This document shows positions 42,336-51,714 of a stretch of 64,000 nt of DNA, piece after piece. Each line of letters starts with the position of its first letter. Within the stretch, counting starts at the first letter, position 1. The position numbers were made by a program, and so were the translations under genes. Under the pieces are notes generated by a model, which made no database searches, had not been told where the DNA came from, and was given only the letters and a program-made list of their open reading frames with translations. The stretch is from Rhodospirillales bacterium (GTDB taxonomy: Bacteria; Pseudomonadota; Alphaproteobacteria; Reyranellales; Reyranellaceae), in contig WHTW01000012.1 in assembly GCA_009377525.1 (NCBI GenBank), positions 1-64,000 on the forward strand, given 5' to 3'.

Positions 42336-44039
42336 GTGTACGATTACATTATCGTGGGCGGCGGCTCGGCCGGCTCGGTCATGGCCCATCGGCTGTCAGC
42401 CAGGAGCGCCAACGAGGTGCTGCTGTGCGAGGCCGGCCAGGACACGCCGCCGGGCAAGGAGCCCAAGGAGATCGCCGATAGCTATTCGGGCACGGCCTAC
42501 TTCGATCCGCGCTTCCATTGGACCGACCTCAAGGTCCATACCCAGATCGTCTCGCACAACAATCCACAAGAGAACCGGCCGCCCTTGCGCAAGTACGAGC
42601 AGGCGCGCGTGCTGGGCGGCGGCTCGTCGATCAACGGCCAGATGGCCAATCGCGGCGCGCCCACCGACTACAATGAATGGGTGAGCCGCGGCGCCGAGGG
42701 CTGGGGTTGGGACCAGGTCCTGCCCTTCTTCAAGAAGGTCGAGCGCGATCTCGACTTCGACGGGCCCTGGCACGGCAAGGACGGCCGCATCCCCGTGCGC
42801 CGCATTCCGCCCGAGCACTGGACCGCCCACGACAAGGCAGTGGCGCAGGCCTTCGAAGCCAAGGGTTTCAAGTTCCTGCCCGACCAGAACGGCGAGTTCG
42901 TCGAGGGCTACTTCCCGGTGACGCATTCCAACGCCGAGGAGCGGCGCGTGTCGGCGGCGATGGGCTATCTCGACGCCGAGACGCGCAAGCGGCCCAACCT
43001 CACCATCTCCACCGACACGCAGGTGAAGTCGCTGCTGTTCGAGGGCACGCAGTGCGTCGGCGTCACGGCGATGATCGCCGGCAAGGAGCAGGAGTTCCGG
43101 GCCAAGGAAGTGATCCTGTCGTCGGGCGCCATCCATACGCCGGCTCACCTGATGCGCGCCGGCATCGGCCCCGTCGGCCATCTCAGCGACCTCGGCATCC
43201 CGGTGGTCGCCGCCCTGCCGGGTGTCGGCCAGCGGCTGATGGACCATCCATCGATTGCTCTTTCGTCGTTCCTCCACCGCGGGGCGCGCATGAACCAGCA
43301 TACCCGCCGGCACATCCATGTGGGCCTGCGCTATTCCTCGAAGCTGCCGGACGTGCCGATGGGCGACATGTTCGTCGTGGTGATCGCCAAGTCGGCCTGG
43401 CACGCGGTCGGCGAGCAGATCGGCTCGCTGCTCACCTTCATCAACAAGACCTACTCGGAGACCGGCCAGGTCAAGCTTGCCTCGCGCGACTGGCGCCAGG
43501 AGCCGATCGTCGAATTCAACCTCCTGTCCGACAAGCGCGACCTCGACCGGCTGATGAGCGGTTTCAAGCTGATGGCCGCGTTGCAGATGACCGAGGCGGT
43601 GAAGAAGGTGACCGACACGCCCTTCCCCGCCGCCTACAGCGACAAGGTGCGGGCGATCGGCGTGGTCAACGCCAAGAACAAGATACTGACCAGCGTCGTG
43701 GCGCAGATGCTCGACGGTCCGGCGGCGCTGCGCCGCTTCATCATCGACAAGTTCGTGGTCGAGGGCTTCACCTTCGACCAAGTGATGACCGACGACGAGG
43801 CGCTGGAAGCGTTCGTGCGCAAGGCCGCGATCGGCGTGTGGCATGCCTCCTGCACCTGCCGCATGGGCCGGCCGGACGATCCGATGTCGGTGGTCGACAC
43901 CCAGGGCCGGGTCAAGGGCGTGCAGGGCCTGCGCGTCGTCGACGCCTCGATCTTCCCCGTGGTGCCGTGCGCCAACACGAACTTCCCGACACTGATGTCG
44001 GCGGAGAAGATCTCGGCGGCGATGACGGCTACGTCGTGA
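42336..44039 (+). CDS. GMC-family FAD-dependent oxidoreductase (choline dehydrogenase-like)
   Basis: 567 residues from GTG 42336. An ATG at 42330 abuts the AAGGAG site with no spacing, whereas GTG gives 6 nt and the common beginning MYDYIIVGGGSAG. FAD motif VGGGSAGSVMAHRLS, GMC signature 1 RVLGGGSSINGQMANRGAP, signature 2 SSGAIHTPAHLMRAGIGP, and active-site His in GVWHASCTCRMG are present. It oxidises an alcohol; acceptor and substrate are unknown. A family-2 repeat follows the stop. Confidence 0.85.
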   Translation: MYDYIIVGGGSAGSVMAHRLSARSANEVLLCEAGQDTPPGKEPKEIADSYSGTAYFDPRFHWTDLKVHTQIVSHNNPQENRPPLRKYEQARVLGGGSSINGQMANRGAPTDYNEWVSRGAEGWGWDQVLPFFKKVERDLDFDGPWHGKDGRIPVRRIPPEHWTAHDKAVAQAFEAKGFKFLPDQNGEFVEGYFPVTHSNAEERRVSAAMGYLDAETRKRPNLTISTDTQVKSLLFEGTQCVGVTAMIAGKEQEFRAKEVILSSGAIHTPAHLMRAGIGPVGHLSDLGIPVVAALPGVGQRLMDHPSIALSSFLHRGARMNQHTRRHIHVGLRYSSKLPDVPMGDMFVVVIAKSAWHAVGEQIGSLLTFINKTYSETGQVKLASRDWRQEPIVEFNLLSDKRDLDRLMSGFKLMAALQMTEAVKKVTDTPFPAAYSDKVRAIGVVNAKNKILTSVVAQMLDGPAALRRFIIDKFVVEGFTFDQVMTDDEALEAFVRKAAIGVWHASCTCRMGRPDDPMSVVDTQGRVKGVQGLRVVDASIFPVVPCANTNFPTLMSAEKISAAMTATS

Positions 44040-44060
44040 AACGGTCCGATCAAACTACAC

Positions 44061-44167
44061 CTCGCCCTGAGGAGCGCCGCGCAGCGGCGCGTCTCGAAGG
44101 GTGGGCAACAGTCGTGGTGCCGCCCACCCTTCGAGACGCACGCCTTCGGCGTGCTCCTCAGGGTGAG
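44061..44167. repeat. Long imperfect palindrome with two unlike hairpin cores (family 2)
   Basis: Outer arms CTCGCCCTGAGGA / TCCTCAGGGTGAG and GTCTCGAAGGGTGGGC / GCCCACCCTTCGAGAC pair with each other. Between them on each side lies a self-complementary 17-nt core: GCGCCGC-GCA-GCGGCGC on the left and GCACGCC-TTC-GGCGTGC on the right, which do not pair with each other. Similar sequences are common in Bradyrhizobiaceae genomes from memory. It lies 21 nt after the GMC stop. Confidence 0.8.
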
Positions 44168-44210
44168 GCCGTACTGATCGACCGGCCTTCGTTGGCTTGA
44201 GGAGGAACAC

Positions 44211-45179
44211 ATGTCAGTAGTCCTCGGAAGCGGCGAGCATCGCTATCGCGTGATCGAGAACTGGGCAAAGCTGCCCGACGGCTGGGAATTCCGCGACGTC
44301 GCGGCGGTGGCGGTCGACAGCAAGGACCGCATCTACGTCTTCAACCGCGGCCAGCATCCCATGATCGTGTTCGACCGCGACGGCAACTTCCTGCGCTCGT
44401 GGGGCGAAGGCCTGTTCAGCCGCGCCCACGGCATCCACATCGACAGCGACGACAACCTCTACTGCACCGACGACGGCGACCACACCGTCCGCAAGATCAC
44501 CACCGAGGGCAAGGTGCTTTTGACCATCGGCGTGCCCAACCAGCCCGCGCCGTTCCTGAGCGGCAAGCCGTTCAACCGCTGCACCCACACGGCCCTTTCG
44601 CCCGAGGGCGAGATCTACGTGTCGGACGGCTACGGCAATTCCTGCGTCCACAAATATTCACCCGACGGCAAGCACCTGATGTGCTGGGGCACCACCGGCA
44701 CCGATCCCGGCCAGTTCAACATCGCCCACAACATCGCCGCCGACGATGACGGCTGGGTCTACGTCGCCGACCGCGAGAACCATCGCGTGCAGGTGTTCGA
44801 CGGCAACGGCAAGTACGAGATGCAGTGGAACAACATGCACCGGCCTTGCGCGCTCTACTGCTGCGCCGGCGGGGGCAAGAATCCCAAGTTCATCATCGGC
44901 GAGCTGGGACCGGGCATGCCGGTCAACAGCAAGCACACCAACATCGGCCCCAGGCTCGCCATCGTCGACAAGAAGGGCGGCCTGATCGCCCGCCTGGGCG
45001 GCGAGCACGGACCAGGACTGGAGCCCGGCCGCTTCCTGTCGCCGCATGGCCTCGCCGTCGACAGCACGGGCGACATCTATGTCGGCGAGGTGAGCTACAC
45101 CAACTGGCCTTCCAGCCATCCCGGCCAGCCGATGCCGAAGTTCCTGCGCTCGCTGCAGAAGCTCGAGAAGGTGCATTGA
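44211..45179 (+). CDS. NHL-repeat beta-propeller protein
   Basis: 322 residues of NHL-type repeats, e.g. VAVDSKDRIYVFNRGQHPMIVFD, GIHIDSDDNLYCTDDG, NIAADDDGWVYVADRENHRVQVFD and GLAVDSTGDIYVGEV, forming about six blades. There is no signal peptide, so it is cytosolic or non-classically placed. Similar proteins include peptidyl-amidating-lyase-like hydrolases and lactonases, so catalysis on a small substrate is possible. It starts a codirectional run with the MetE-like and 2-hydroxyacid dehydrogenase genes. Confidence 0.75.
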   Translation: MSVVLGSGEHRYRVIENWAKLPDGWEFRDVAAVAVDSKDRIYVFNRGQHPMIVFDRDGNFLRSWGEGLFSRAHGIHIDSDDNLYCTDDGDHTVRKITTEGKVLLTIGVPNQPAPFLSGKPFNRCTHTALSPEGEIYVSDGYGNSCVHKYSPDGKHLMCWGTTGTDPGQFNIAHNIAADDDGWVYVADRENHRVQVFDGNGKYEMQWNNMHRPCALYCCAGGGKNPKFIIGELGPGMPVNSKHTNIGPRLAIVDKKGGLIARLGGEHGPGLEPGRFLSPHGLAVDSTGDIYVGEVSYTNWPSSHPGQPMPKFLRSLQKLEKVH

Positions 45180-45191
45180 TGGAGGCCCCCA

Positions 45192-46235
45192 ATGGAGCCA
45201 CGTGACCGTCTGCACCTGATAGGCAGCATCCCGCTCGACAGCAGCGAGCAGGTGTTCCGGCAGCTGAGCGACGAGCTGGGACCGTTCCTGCGCTGCATGC
45301 CCGACGGCGAGACCGGCGAGCGCTCGCGCTGGGTCTATTTCCAGCGCCAGATGCTGCTCGACCATCCGGCGATGGAGATCGACCCCACCGTGCCGCCCTA
45401 CAAGTTCATCCAATGGGACGGCAAGGTCGTGCGCGAGATCGAGCAGGTCCGCTTCAAGCCAGGCGTCGATCCCGCGACGGTCAGCTTCGAGACGGGCTAC
45501 GACAAGGCTGCGCTGGCCTCCTGGGACACTTTTAAGCACCTGCGTGCTGCCGGCGCGATCGCCAAGCACATGCGCTTCCAGGTCTCCCTGCCGACGCCGC
45601 AGGCCAGCGGCTATCTCTACGTCAGCGGCCCGGCGCGCGAGACCTATTTCGGCGTCTACGAGCGGGCGCTGAAATCGGCGCTGGCCAACATCGTGAAGGC
45701 GATCCCCGACGCCGACCTCTCGATCCAGTGGGATGTCTGCCAGGAAGTGCTGGCCTTCGAGAACTACTTCAAGGACCGCCCAACGCACTACAAGAAGCAG
45801 ATCTTCGACATGCTGGGTCGGCTGGGCGATGCCGTGCCGACCGGCGTCGAGATGGGCTATCACCTGTGCTACGGCTCGCCGCGCGACGAGCACCTGGTGC
45901 AGCCCAAGGATGCGGGCATCCTGGTCGAGATGATGAACGGCATCGTTGCCGCCACCAAACGGCACGTCGACTTCCTGCACATCCCCGTTCCCAAGGACCG
46001 CACAGACGACGCCTTTTACGCGCCCCTCAAGGACTTCAAGGGACCTGCGGGCACCAAGCTCTATCTCGGCCTGCTGCACCACGACGACGATGCCGGCGAC
46101 AAGAAGCGCGTCGCGGTCGCCCGTCGCCATGTTTCGGAATTCGGCCTGTCGGCCGAGTGCGGCTGGGGCCGCACCGAGCCCGGACGGCTGCCCGGACTCC
46201 TGAAAGGTCATCGTGTTGCTGCGGAGGCACTCTAA
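45192..46235 (+). CDS. MetE/UROD-superfamily TIM-barrel protein of unknown substrate
   Basis: 347 residues. The frame begins MEPRDRLHLIGSIPLDS, and possible zinc ligands occur as GYHLCYGSPRDEH (His, Cys) and SAECGWGRTEP (Cys), similar in position to the MetE C-terminal domain. Folate-contact motifs of true methionine synthases are not evident, so a methyltransferase on another substrate is more likely. It is 12 nt after the NHL gene and shares a base with the start of the dehydrogenase gene (TAATG). Confidence 0.6.
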   Translation: MEPRDRLHLIGSIPLDSSEQVFRQLSDELGPFLRCMPDGETGERSRWVYFQRQMLLDHPAMEIDPTVPPYKFIQWDGKVVREIEQVRFKPGVDPATVSFETGYDKAALASWDTFKHLRAAGAIAKHMRFQVSLPTPQASGYLYVSGPARETYFGVYERALKSALANIVKAIPDADLSIQWDVCQEVLAFENYFKDRPTHYKKQIFDMLGRLGDAVPTGVEMGYHLCYGSPRDEHLVQPKDAGILVEMMNGIVAATKRHVDFLHIPVPKDRTDDAFYAPLKDFKGPAGTKLYLGLLHHDDDAGDKKRVAVARRHVSEFGLSAECGWGRTEPGRLPGLLKGHRVAAEAL

Positions 46236-47197
46236 TGGTTGAACGCGTACTCGTGGTTGGGCCCAAGGACACCATCTCCATGGTCGACGACCTCGCACCC
46301 AAGGGTTTCGAGATCGTAAAGGCGCTGCACAACTCGCCGGAGATGAAGGCGGCCCTGCCCGGCACGACCTATTTCGTGGGCTTCGTGCAGCAGTACGTCA
46401 CGCCGCAGCTCTTCAAGGGGTCACCCAAGCTCAAGCTGATCCAGATGCTGAGCGCAGGCTACGACCGCGCCGACCTTGCAGCCGCGCGCATGAGCGGCGT
46501 GCCGTTGTGCAACAACGGCGGCGCCAACTCGGTCGCCGTCTCCGAGCACGCCCTGCTGCTGATGCTGGCCGTGTCGCGCCGACTGATCACCCAGCACGCC
46601 AACGTCACGGCCGGCCGCTGGCACGGCAACGCCCCGCCGACCGTCCACGAGGTGCGCAACAAGGTCCTGGGCATCATCGGCCTCGGCACCATCGGCAAGA
46701 AGGTGGCGCGTCTGGCCAAGGCCTTCGGCATGGTCGTGCACTACTACGACATCGTGCGACTCAAGGAGGAGAAAGAGGATGCGCTGGGCGTGCGCTTCCG
46801 CCTGCTGCCCGAGATCCTGCGCCACTCCGACATCGTCTCCCTGCATGTGCCGCTCAACGCCTCGACGCAGGGCATGATCGGCGCCCAGGAGCTCGCCGTG
46901 ATGAAGCCGTCGGCCATCATCGTCAACACCTCGCGCGGCCCGGTGATCGACGAGAAGGCGATGACCGCGGCGCTCTCGGCCGGCAGGCTGTTCGGCGCCG
47001 GCCTCGACGTGTTCGACGAGGAGCCGACGCCGCCCGACAATCCCCTGCTCAAGCTCGACAATGTCGTGCTGACCGCGCACCTTGCCGGCCCGACCTTCGA
47101 GAGCAACATCACCCGCCTGCGCAACGGCTTCGACAACGTCCAGCGCGTGGCGCGCGGCGAGCCGGCGCTCTGGGTCGTGCCCGAGCTGCTCGAGTAG
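46235..47197 (+). CDS. D-isomer-specific 2-hydroxyacid dehydrogenase
   Basis: 320 residues. The NAD-binding motif is VLGIIGLGTIGKKVARLAKAFG. The catalytic Arg (NTSRGPVIDE), Glu (DVFDEEPTPP) and His (LTAHLAG) are all present. It interconverts a 2-keto acid and a D-2-hydroxy acid (phosphoglycerate, hydroxypyruvate or similar). It is translationally coupled to the MetE-like gene. Confidence 0.85.
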   Translation: MVERVLVVGPKDTISMVDDLAPKGFEIVKALHNSPEMKAALPGTTYFVGFVQQYVTPQLFKGSPKLKLIQMLSAGYDRADLAAARMSGVPLCNNGGANSVAVSEHALLLMLAVSRRLITQHANVTAGRWHGNAPPTVHEVRNKVLGIIGLGTIGKKVARLAKAFGMVVHYYDIVRLKEEKEDALGVRFRLLPEILRHSDIVSLHVPLNASTQGMIGAQELAVMKPSAIIVNTSRGPVIDEKAMTAALSAGRLFGAGLDVFDEEPTPPDNPLLKLDNVVLTAHLAGPTFESNITRLRNGFDNVQRVARGEPALWVVPELLE

Positions 47198-47201
47198 ATC
47201 C

Positions 47202-48485
47202 TCAGGCCGGCGTGGCGGCCGGCTGGGCGTCGAGCGGCACTCGATAGGTCTCCTTGAAGGAGAGCACGGCCAGGAACGAGACCGCCGCGGCCGCCATGAT
47301 CATGAAGGCCGGGGTGTAATTGTTGGCCGTGCGCTCGACCAGCCAGGTCGCGACCAGCGGGCTCAGTCCGCCGATGATGCCCAGCGTCACGTTGTAGCCC
47401 AGCGCGATCGCCGTGCAGCGCACCTCGGCGGGCACGGTTTCGACCATGATCGCGGGCTGGCAGCCGATGAAGGTACCGACCGCCAGCACGAAGCCGAGCT
47501 GGCCCAGAAGCACGATCGCATCGTCGGCGCTGTGCATCAGCCAGAACAGCGGCCAGGAGGCGACGAAGGCGAAGGCCGTGGCGGCCAGCAAGACCGGCCG
47601 GCGGCCGACGCGGTCGGACAGCCAGCCTATGGCGATCATCAGCGGCAGCAGCACGGCCATGCTGATGGCATTGATACCGAGCGCGCGCGCCGGCTGCACG
47701 CCGTCGGCGAGCTGCAGCCAGCTCACGATGTAGACGAACATCAGGTAGAAGCCGACCGAATTGAAGACGGAGAGTGCCGCCAGACGCAGCAGCAAGGGCC
47801 GATGCCGGCGCAGCGTCTCGACGAACGGCGAGCCCGCAACCTTCTTGGCTGTCGTCGCTTGTTCATGGATGCCACGGCGCAGGAAGAAGCCCGCCAACCC
47901 GACGACCAGGCCCAGCACGAAGGGGATGCGCCAGCCCCAGCTCTCGAGGGCGGCCTCAGACATCACCGACGCCAGCGCCGCACCGGTGGCTGAGCCGGCG
48001 AGAATGCCCCCGACCGCGCCACAAGACGCGACCGCGCCGATCAGGCCGCGTCCGCCGAGCTTGGCATGCTCCACCATGAACACGATCGACGTGGTGTATT
48101 CGCCACCGACCGACAGGCCCTGGATCATGCGCAAGAGCGTGAGCAGGATCGGCGCGGCGATGCCCAACGTGTGATAGCTCGGCAGCACGCCGACGAGGAA
48201 GGTCGGGATGGCCATCGCCGCCACCGAGAAGGTGAGCGCGGCGCGCCGGCCCAAACGATCGCCGATATAGCCGATCAGCGCGCCGCCCACCGGTCGCATC
48301 AGGAAGCCGACGGCAAAGATGCCGAAGGCTGCCAGCACCTGGGCGACCGGGTCTTCGCTCGGGAAGAAGGCGCGGCCGATCGCCGAGGCGAAGTAGCCGT
48401 AGACTGCGAAGTCGTACCATTCCAGCACGTTGCCGATGGCGCCGGCGGCAATGATCCTGCTGCTGCTGCTGCCGGCCTGCGCCAT
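47202..48485 (-). CDS. MFS transporter, metabolite:H+ symporter (MHS) type
   Basis: 427 residues with twelve hydrophobic segments. The MHS signature is clear: NVLEWYDFAVYGYFASAIGRAFFP, RPVGGALIGYIGDRLGRRAALTFSV and GEYTTSIVFMVEHA. Family members (ShiA, ProP, KgtP) import dicarboxylates, shikimate, betaine or related acids by proton symport. It probably feeds one of the nearby catabolic routes; the substrate is not predictable. Confidence 0.85.
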   Translation of the reverse strand: MAQAGSSSSRIIAAGAIGNVLEWYDFAVYGYFASAIGRAFFPSEDPVAQVLAAFGIFAVGFLMRPVGGALIGYIGDRLGRRAALTFSVAAMAIPTFLVGVLPSYHTLGIAAPILLTLLRMIQGLSVGGEYTTSIVFMVEHAKLGGRGLIGAVASCGAVGGILAGSATGAALASVMSEAALESWGWRIPFVLGLVVGLAGFFLRRGIHEQATTAKKVAGSPFVETLRRHRPLLLRLAALSVFNSVGFYLMFVYIVSWLQLADGVQPARALGINAISMAVLLPLMIAIGWLSDRVGRRPVLLAATAFAFVASWPLFWLMHSADDAIVLLGQLGFVLAVGTFIGCQPAIMVETVPAEVRCTAIALGYNVTLGIIGGLSPLVATWLVERTANNYTPAFMIMAAAAVSFLAVLSFKETYRVPLDAQPAATPA

Positions 48486-48518
48486 GCGCTTCTCCCCCTG
48501 CCCTAGACCGTCTGCCTG

Positions 48519-49934
48519 TCAGCGCGTGTCGGGACGCGACGGCTCGTCGATGCCGACCGGCGAGGACGTTGCCTCAGACGGCGCGCGCGGTACTTCTCCG
48601 GCCAGCCGCATCGAGCGCTCGAGCAGCACCTCGTAGATCGGCCGGCCGCCCAACACTTGGGCCACGACATGCGCGGTCACGCACGTCACCATCAGTGGCA
48701 GGATCAGCTCGAAGGCACCGGTCAGCTCGACCACCAGGACGACGCCGACCAGGGGGGCGCGGATGGTCGACGAGAACAGCCCGCCCATCGCCGCCACGGC
48801 GAAGGCGGCGCCGATCAACGGCGGCACCGCGAACGGCAAATGGACCAGCGCCATTTCGAGCAGCAGGCCGAAGATCAGCCCGACCGTGGTGCCGAAGGTC
48901 AGCATGGGAGAGAAGATTCCGGCCGGCACGCCCACCGGATAGCTCGCCATGGTGCCGACAAAGCGCACGACGGCGATCAGCAGCAGGGTCTGCAGCGGCA
49001 GATTGGCCAAAGGCAGGTCGGGGATCAGCGTCTCGCCGCCGCCGACGGCCATCGGCAGGACGAAGGCGAGCACGCCGACGGCGGCACCGACGAGGACGGG
49101 ATAGAGGAACGGCACGCGCGCGAATGCCTTGGCGCGCCAGTCGAGCGCCATCACCAGCGTCTTGTTGAAGGCCAGCCCGAGCACGCCGAGCACGGCGCCC
49201 AACAGCATGAACGTCGGCAGCAACACCAGCGGCAGGGCGTCGGTGTCGATGCGAAGCTGCGGCGCGGCTCCGCCGACCAGTTCCATGCCGAAGGCGCTGG
49301 CGGCGGAGGCCACGATCACGGCGACATAGGAGCGGAAGGTGTAGCGGAACTGCTTGCGCGTCTCCTCGATCACGAACAGCACGGCGGCGAGCGGCGCGTT
49401 GAAGGCGGCCGCCAGCCCGGCCGCGGCGCCGGCCGCGAGCAGCGCGTGAAGATCCATCTTGTCGAGCCGCAACCACTCGGCCAGTGCGGCGCCGATCGAT
49501 GCGCCGATGTGGATGGTCGGCCCCTCGCGGCCGCCGACAAGCCCCGAGGACAGGCCGAGCACGCCGCCCACGAACTTCACCGGCAGCACGCGCCGCCAGC
49601 GCACGCCTCGCACGCCTTCCAGCGCCCCCTCGACCTCCGGCACACCGCTGCCCGCGGTTTCGGGCGCGAGATAGCGGGTCAAGAAGAAGGCAAGCGTGAT
49701 GCCGAGGGCGGCAACGCCCGCGCCGGCCGCGATGGTGAGCGGACCCGCTCCCATGCGGTCCACCAGCCAATCGGGCCAGCGCAGCAGGTGATCGACGGCA
49801 AGATGAAAGGCCGCACCGACGACGCCCGTGGCAAGGCCGCAGGCGCCGGCGATCCAGTAGAAAAGACGATTGGTGATCCGGCGATGACCGCCGTCGGCAC
49901 TCACGTCAGCAGCCCGATCAGCGTCACGCGACAT
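48519..49934 (-). CDS. ClC-family chloride channel/antiporter
   Basis: 471 residues with many membrane segments. The selectivity motifs are GSGVPEVEGAL, GREGPTIHIGASIG (gating Glu) and PAGIFSPMLTFG (third motif GxFxP), with MGGLFSSTIRAPL near the end. The gating Glu is present, consistent with Cl-/H+ exchange; the proton Glu cannot be placed with certainty. There is no C-terminal CBS pair. The start overlaps the 3' end of the dienelactone hydrolase gene by 11 nt. Confidence 0.85.
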   Translation of the reverse strand: MSRDADRAADVSADGGHRRITNRLFYWIAGACGLATGVVGAAFHLAVDHLLRWPDWLVDRMGAGPLTIAAGAGVAALGITLAFFLTRYLAPETAGSGVPEVEGALEGVRGVRWRRVLPVKFVGGVLGLSSGLVGGREGPTIHIGASIGAALAEWLRLDKMDLHALLAAGAAAGLAAAFNAPLAAVLFVIEETRKQFRYTFRSYVAVIVASAASAFGMELVGGAAPQLRIDTDALPLVLLPTFMLLGAVLGVLGLAFNKTLVMALDWRAKAFARVPFLYPVLVGAAVGVLAFVLPMAVGGGETLIPDLPLANLPLQTLLLIAVVRFVGTMASYPVGVPAGIFSPMLTFGTTVGLIFGLLLEMALVHLPFAVPPLIGAAFAVAAMGGLFSSTIRAPLVGVVLVVELTGAFELILPLMVTCVTAHVVAQVLGGRPIYEVLLERSMRLAGEVPRAPSEATSSPVGIDEPSRPDTR

Positions 49935-50841
49935 TCTTCTTGAAGAAGGCGATGGTGCGCTCCCACGAAAGCTTGGCCGCTGCCTCCTGGTAGCGCGGCG
50001 TCGAGTTGTTGTGGAAGCCGTGCTGGGTGCCCGGATAGATGTACATCTCGTAGGGCACCTTCGCGGCCTTCAGCGCCGCCTCGTAGGCCGGCCACATGGC
50101 GTTGATGCGCTCGTCGTTCTCGGCGTACTGGATCAGCAGCGGCGACTTGATCGAGGGCACCGATGCGGTGTCCGCCGCCGCGCCGTAGTACGGCACCGCC
50201 GCCTGCAGATCGGCGCCCAGGGTCGTTGCCAGGAAGTTCGTGGTGCCGCCGCCCCAGCAGAAGCCGGTGGCGCCGAGCTTGCCGTTGCCGAGCCCGTGCG
50301 CCTTCAGGTAGCGCGCGCTGTTCACCATGTCGGTGCGCAGCTTGGCCTGGTCGAGCTTGGCCTGCAGCGTGCGGCCGTCATCGTCGTTGCCGGGATAGCC
50401 GCCGACCGGGAACAGGCCATCCGGCGCCAGCGCCAGGAAGCCCGCGACGGCGGCGCGGCGTGCCACGTCCTCGATATAGGGATTGAGGCCGCGATTCTCG
50501 TGGATCACCAGGACGGTGGGGAACGGCCCGTTGCCGCTCGGCTGCACCAGATAGCCGCGCATCTGGCCCGAGCTGCCGCCCGGCGACGGATAGGTGACGT
50601 AGCGCGCCTTGATGCGGGAGTCGGTGAAGGAGATGGTCTGCGCCCGCGCATATTGCGGCAGCAGCGCCTGGGCCATCGCAAGGCCGCCGACGGTGACCAC
50701 CGCGGCGTGCGTCAGGAAGGCGCGCCGGTCGATGCGGCCGTGGCAGTACTCGTCATAGAGATCGATGACGCGCTGATCGATCCAGTTCTGCGTGACGGGC
50801 TGCAATTGCGGTCTTTCCAGTTCACCTGCCGTGTCAGCCAT
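49924..50841 (-). CDS. Dienelactone hydrolase-family protein, Tat-type export signal
   Basis: 305 residues from ATG 50841 (AGGAGG upstream). An N-terminal segment of about 36 residues precedes DRRAFLTHAAVVTVGGLAMAQALL, a twin-arginine-type signal, with cleavage near YARAQ. The hydrolase domain has the DLH nucleophile Cys in GATGFCWGGGT, Asp in AENDERI, and His in GTQHGFHNN. It cleaves a lactone or ester, probably in the periplasm. The DLH long form with Tat signal is common in proteobacteria. Confidence 0.85.
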   Translation of the reverse strand: MADTAGELERPQLQPVTQNWIDQRVIDLYDEYCHGRIDRRAFLTHAAVVTVGGLAMAQALLPQYARAQTISFTDSRIKARYVTYPSPGGSSGQMRGYLVQPSGNGPFPTVLVIHENRGLNPYIEDVARRAAVAGFLALAPDGLFPVGGYPGNDDDGRTLQAKLDQAKLRTDMVNSARYLKAHGLGNGKLGATGFCWGGGTTNFLATTLGADLQAAVPYYGAAADTASVPSIKSPLLIQYAENDERINAMWPAYEAALKAAKVPYEMYIYPGTQHGFHNNSTPRYQEAAAKLSWERTIAFFKKNVA

Positions 50842-50882
50842 CGCGGCCTCCTTCATTGTGGCCATAAGGTAGCCTGCAAGCC

Positions 50883-51650
50883 CTATGAGGCCAACCCGAT
50901 ACGGCTGCGGAAGGCGTCGTCTCGCATCGAGGCATCCTGGCCGATCAGCTCGTCGCTCGCCTTGGTGCAGAGATGGACCAGGCCGCGCGCCGCGTGCTCG
51001 ACAGGCGAGAGGTTGGCGCGCGGGATCTGGCTGATCATGTTCATGCCCGAGGCGCGGATCTTGACCTGCATCTCGGTGTCGATGGTGCCCGGCGAGAAGC
51101 CGAAAACGCGGATGCCCTTGCCTTTGGTCTCGAGCTCGATCGCCCGGGTCAGCATGGCAAGCCCGGCCTTGCTCGAGCAGTAGGCGCCCCATCCTTCCAG
51201 CGGCCGGTAGGCCGCACCCGACGAGACGTTGACGATCGTGCCGCCGCCCTTGGCCAGCATGTCCGGCAGCACCGCGCGCACGACATTGTAGGCGCCTATG
51301 AGGTTGATGGTGATGTTGTTGGCCCAGGCCTTGGGATCGGAGGTCGCAATCTCGGAAATGGGCTCGATCACGCCGGCGTTGTTGATCAGGATATCGAGCC
51401 CGCCCAGCCGCGCCTTGGTCGCGGCGACGACCTTCTCGACGGCGGCGTAGTCCGACACGTCGCATGCAATGGCTTCGGCGCGGCCGCCCTTGGCCGCGAT
51501 GTCGCGCGCCACGTCCGCGACCAGCGCGCCATCGCGCGCCACCAGCATCACCGCTGCACCGGCTTCGCCAAGCGCCCGCGCCGCACCTTCGCCCAGGCCG
51601 CGGCTGGCGCCCGTGACGAGCGCGACCTTCCCCTTCAATTCACTGGACAC
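50883..51650 (-). CDS. Short-chain dehydrogenase/reductase (SDR)
   Basis: 255 residues from GTG 51650 (AGGAGG 4 nt upstream; longer in-frame starts lack a site). TGASRGLG cofactor loop, NNAGVIE, the catalytic Ser in IVNVSSGAAYR and YxxxK in AYCSSKAGLAML are present. It reduces or oxidises a hydroxyl or keto group with NAD(P). It is upstream of and codirectional with the dienelactone hydrolase gene, 42 nt apart. Confidence 0.85.
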   Translation of the reverse strand: MSSELKGKVALVTGASRGLGEGAARALGEAGAAVMLVARDGALVADVARDIAAKGGRAEAIACDVSDYAAVEKVVAATKARLGGLDILINNAGVIEPISEIATSDPKAWANNITINLIGAYNVVRAVLPDMLAKGGGTIVNVSSGAAYRPLEGWGAYCSSKAGLAMLTRAIELETKGKGIRVFGFSPGTIDTEMQVKIRASGMNMISQIPRANLSPVEHAARGLVHLCTKASDELIGQDASMRDDAFRSRIGLAS

Positions 51651-51714
51651 GAGACCTCCTGCCCCAAGAAGATCAGAGCAATAACATCGACATTCAGTCA
51701 GGGGAAACGGCGTT

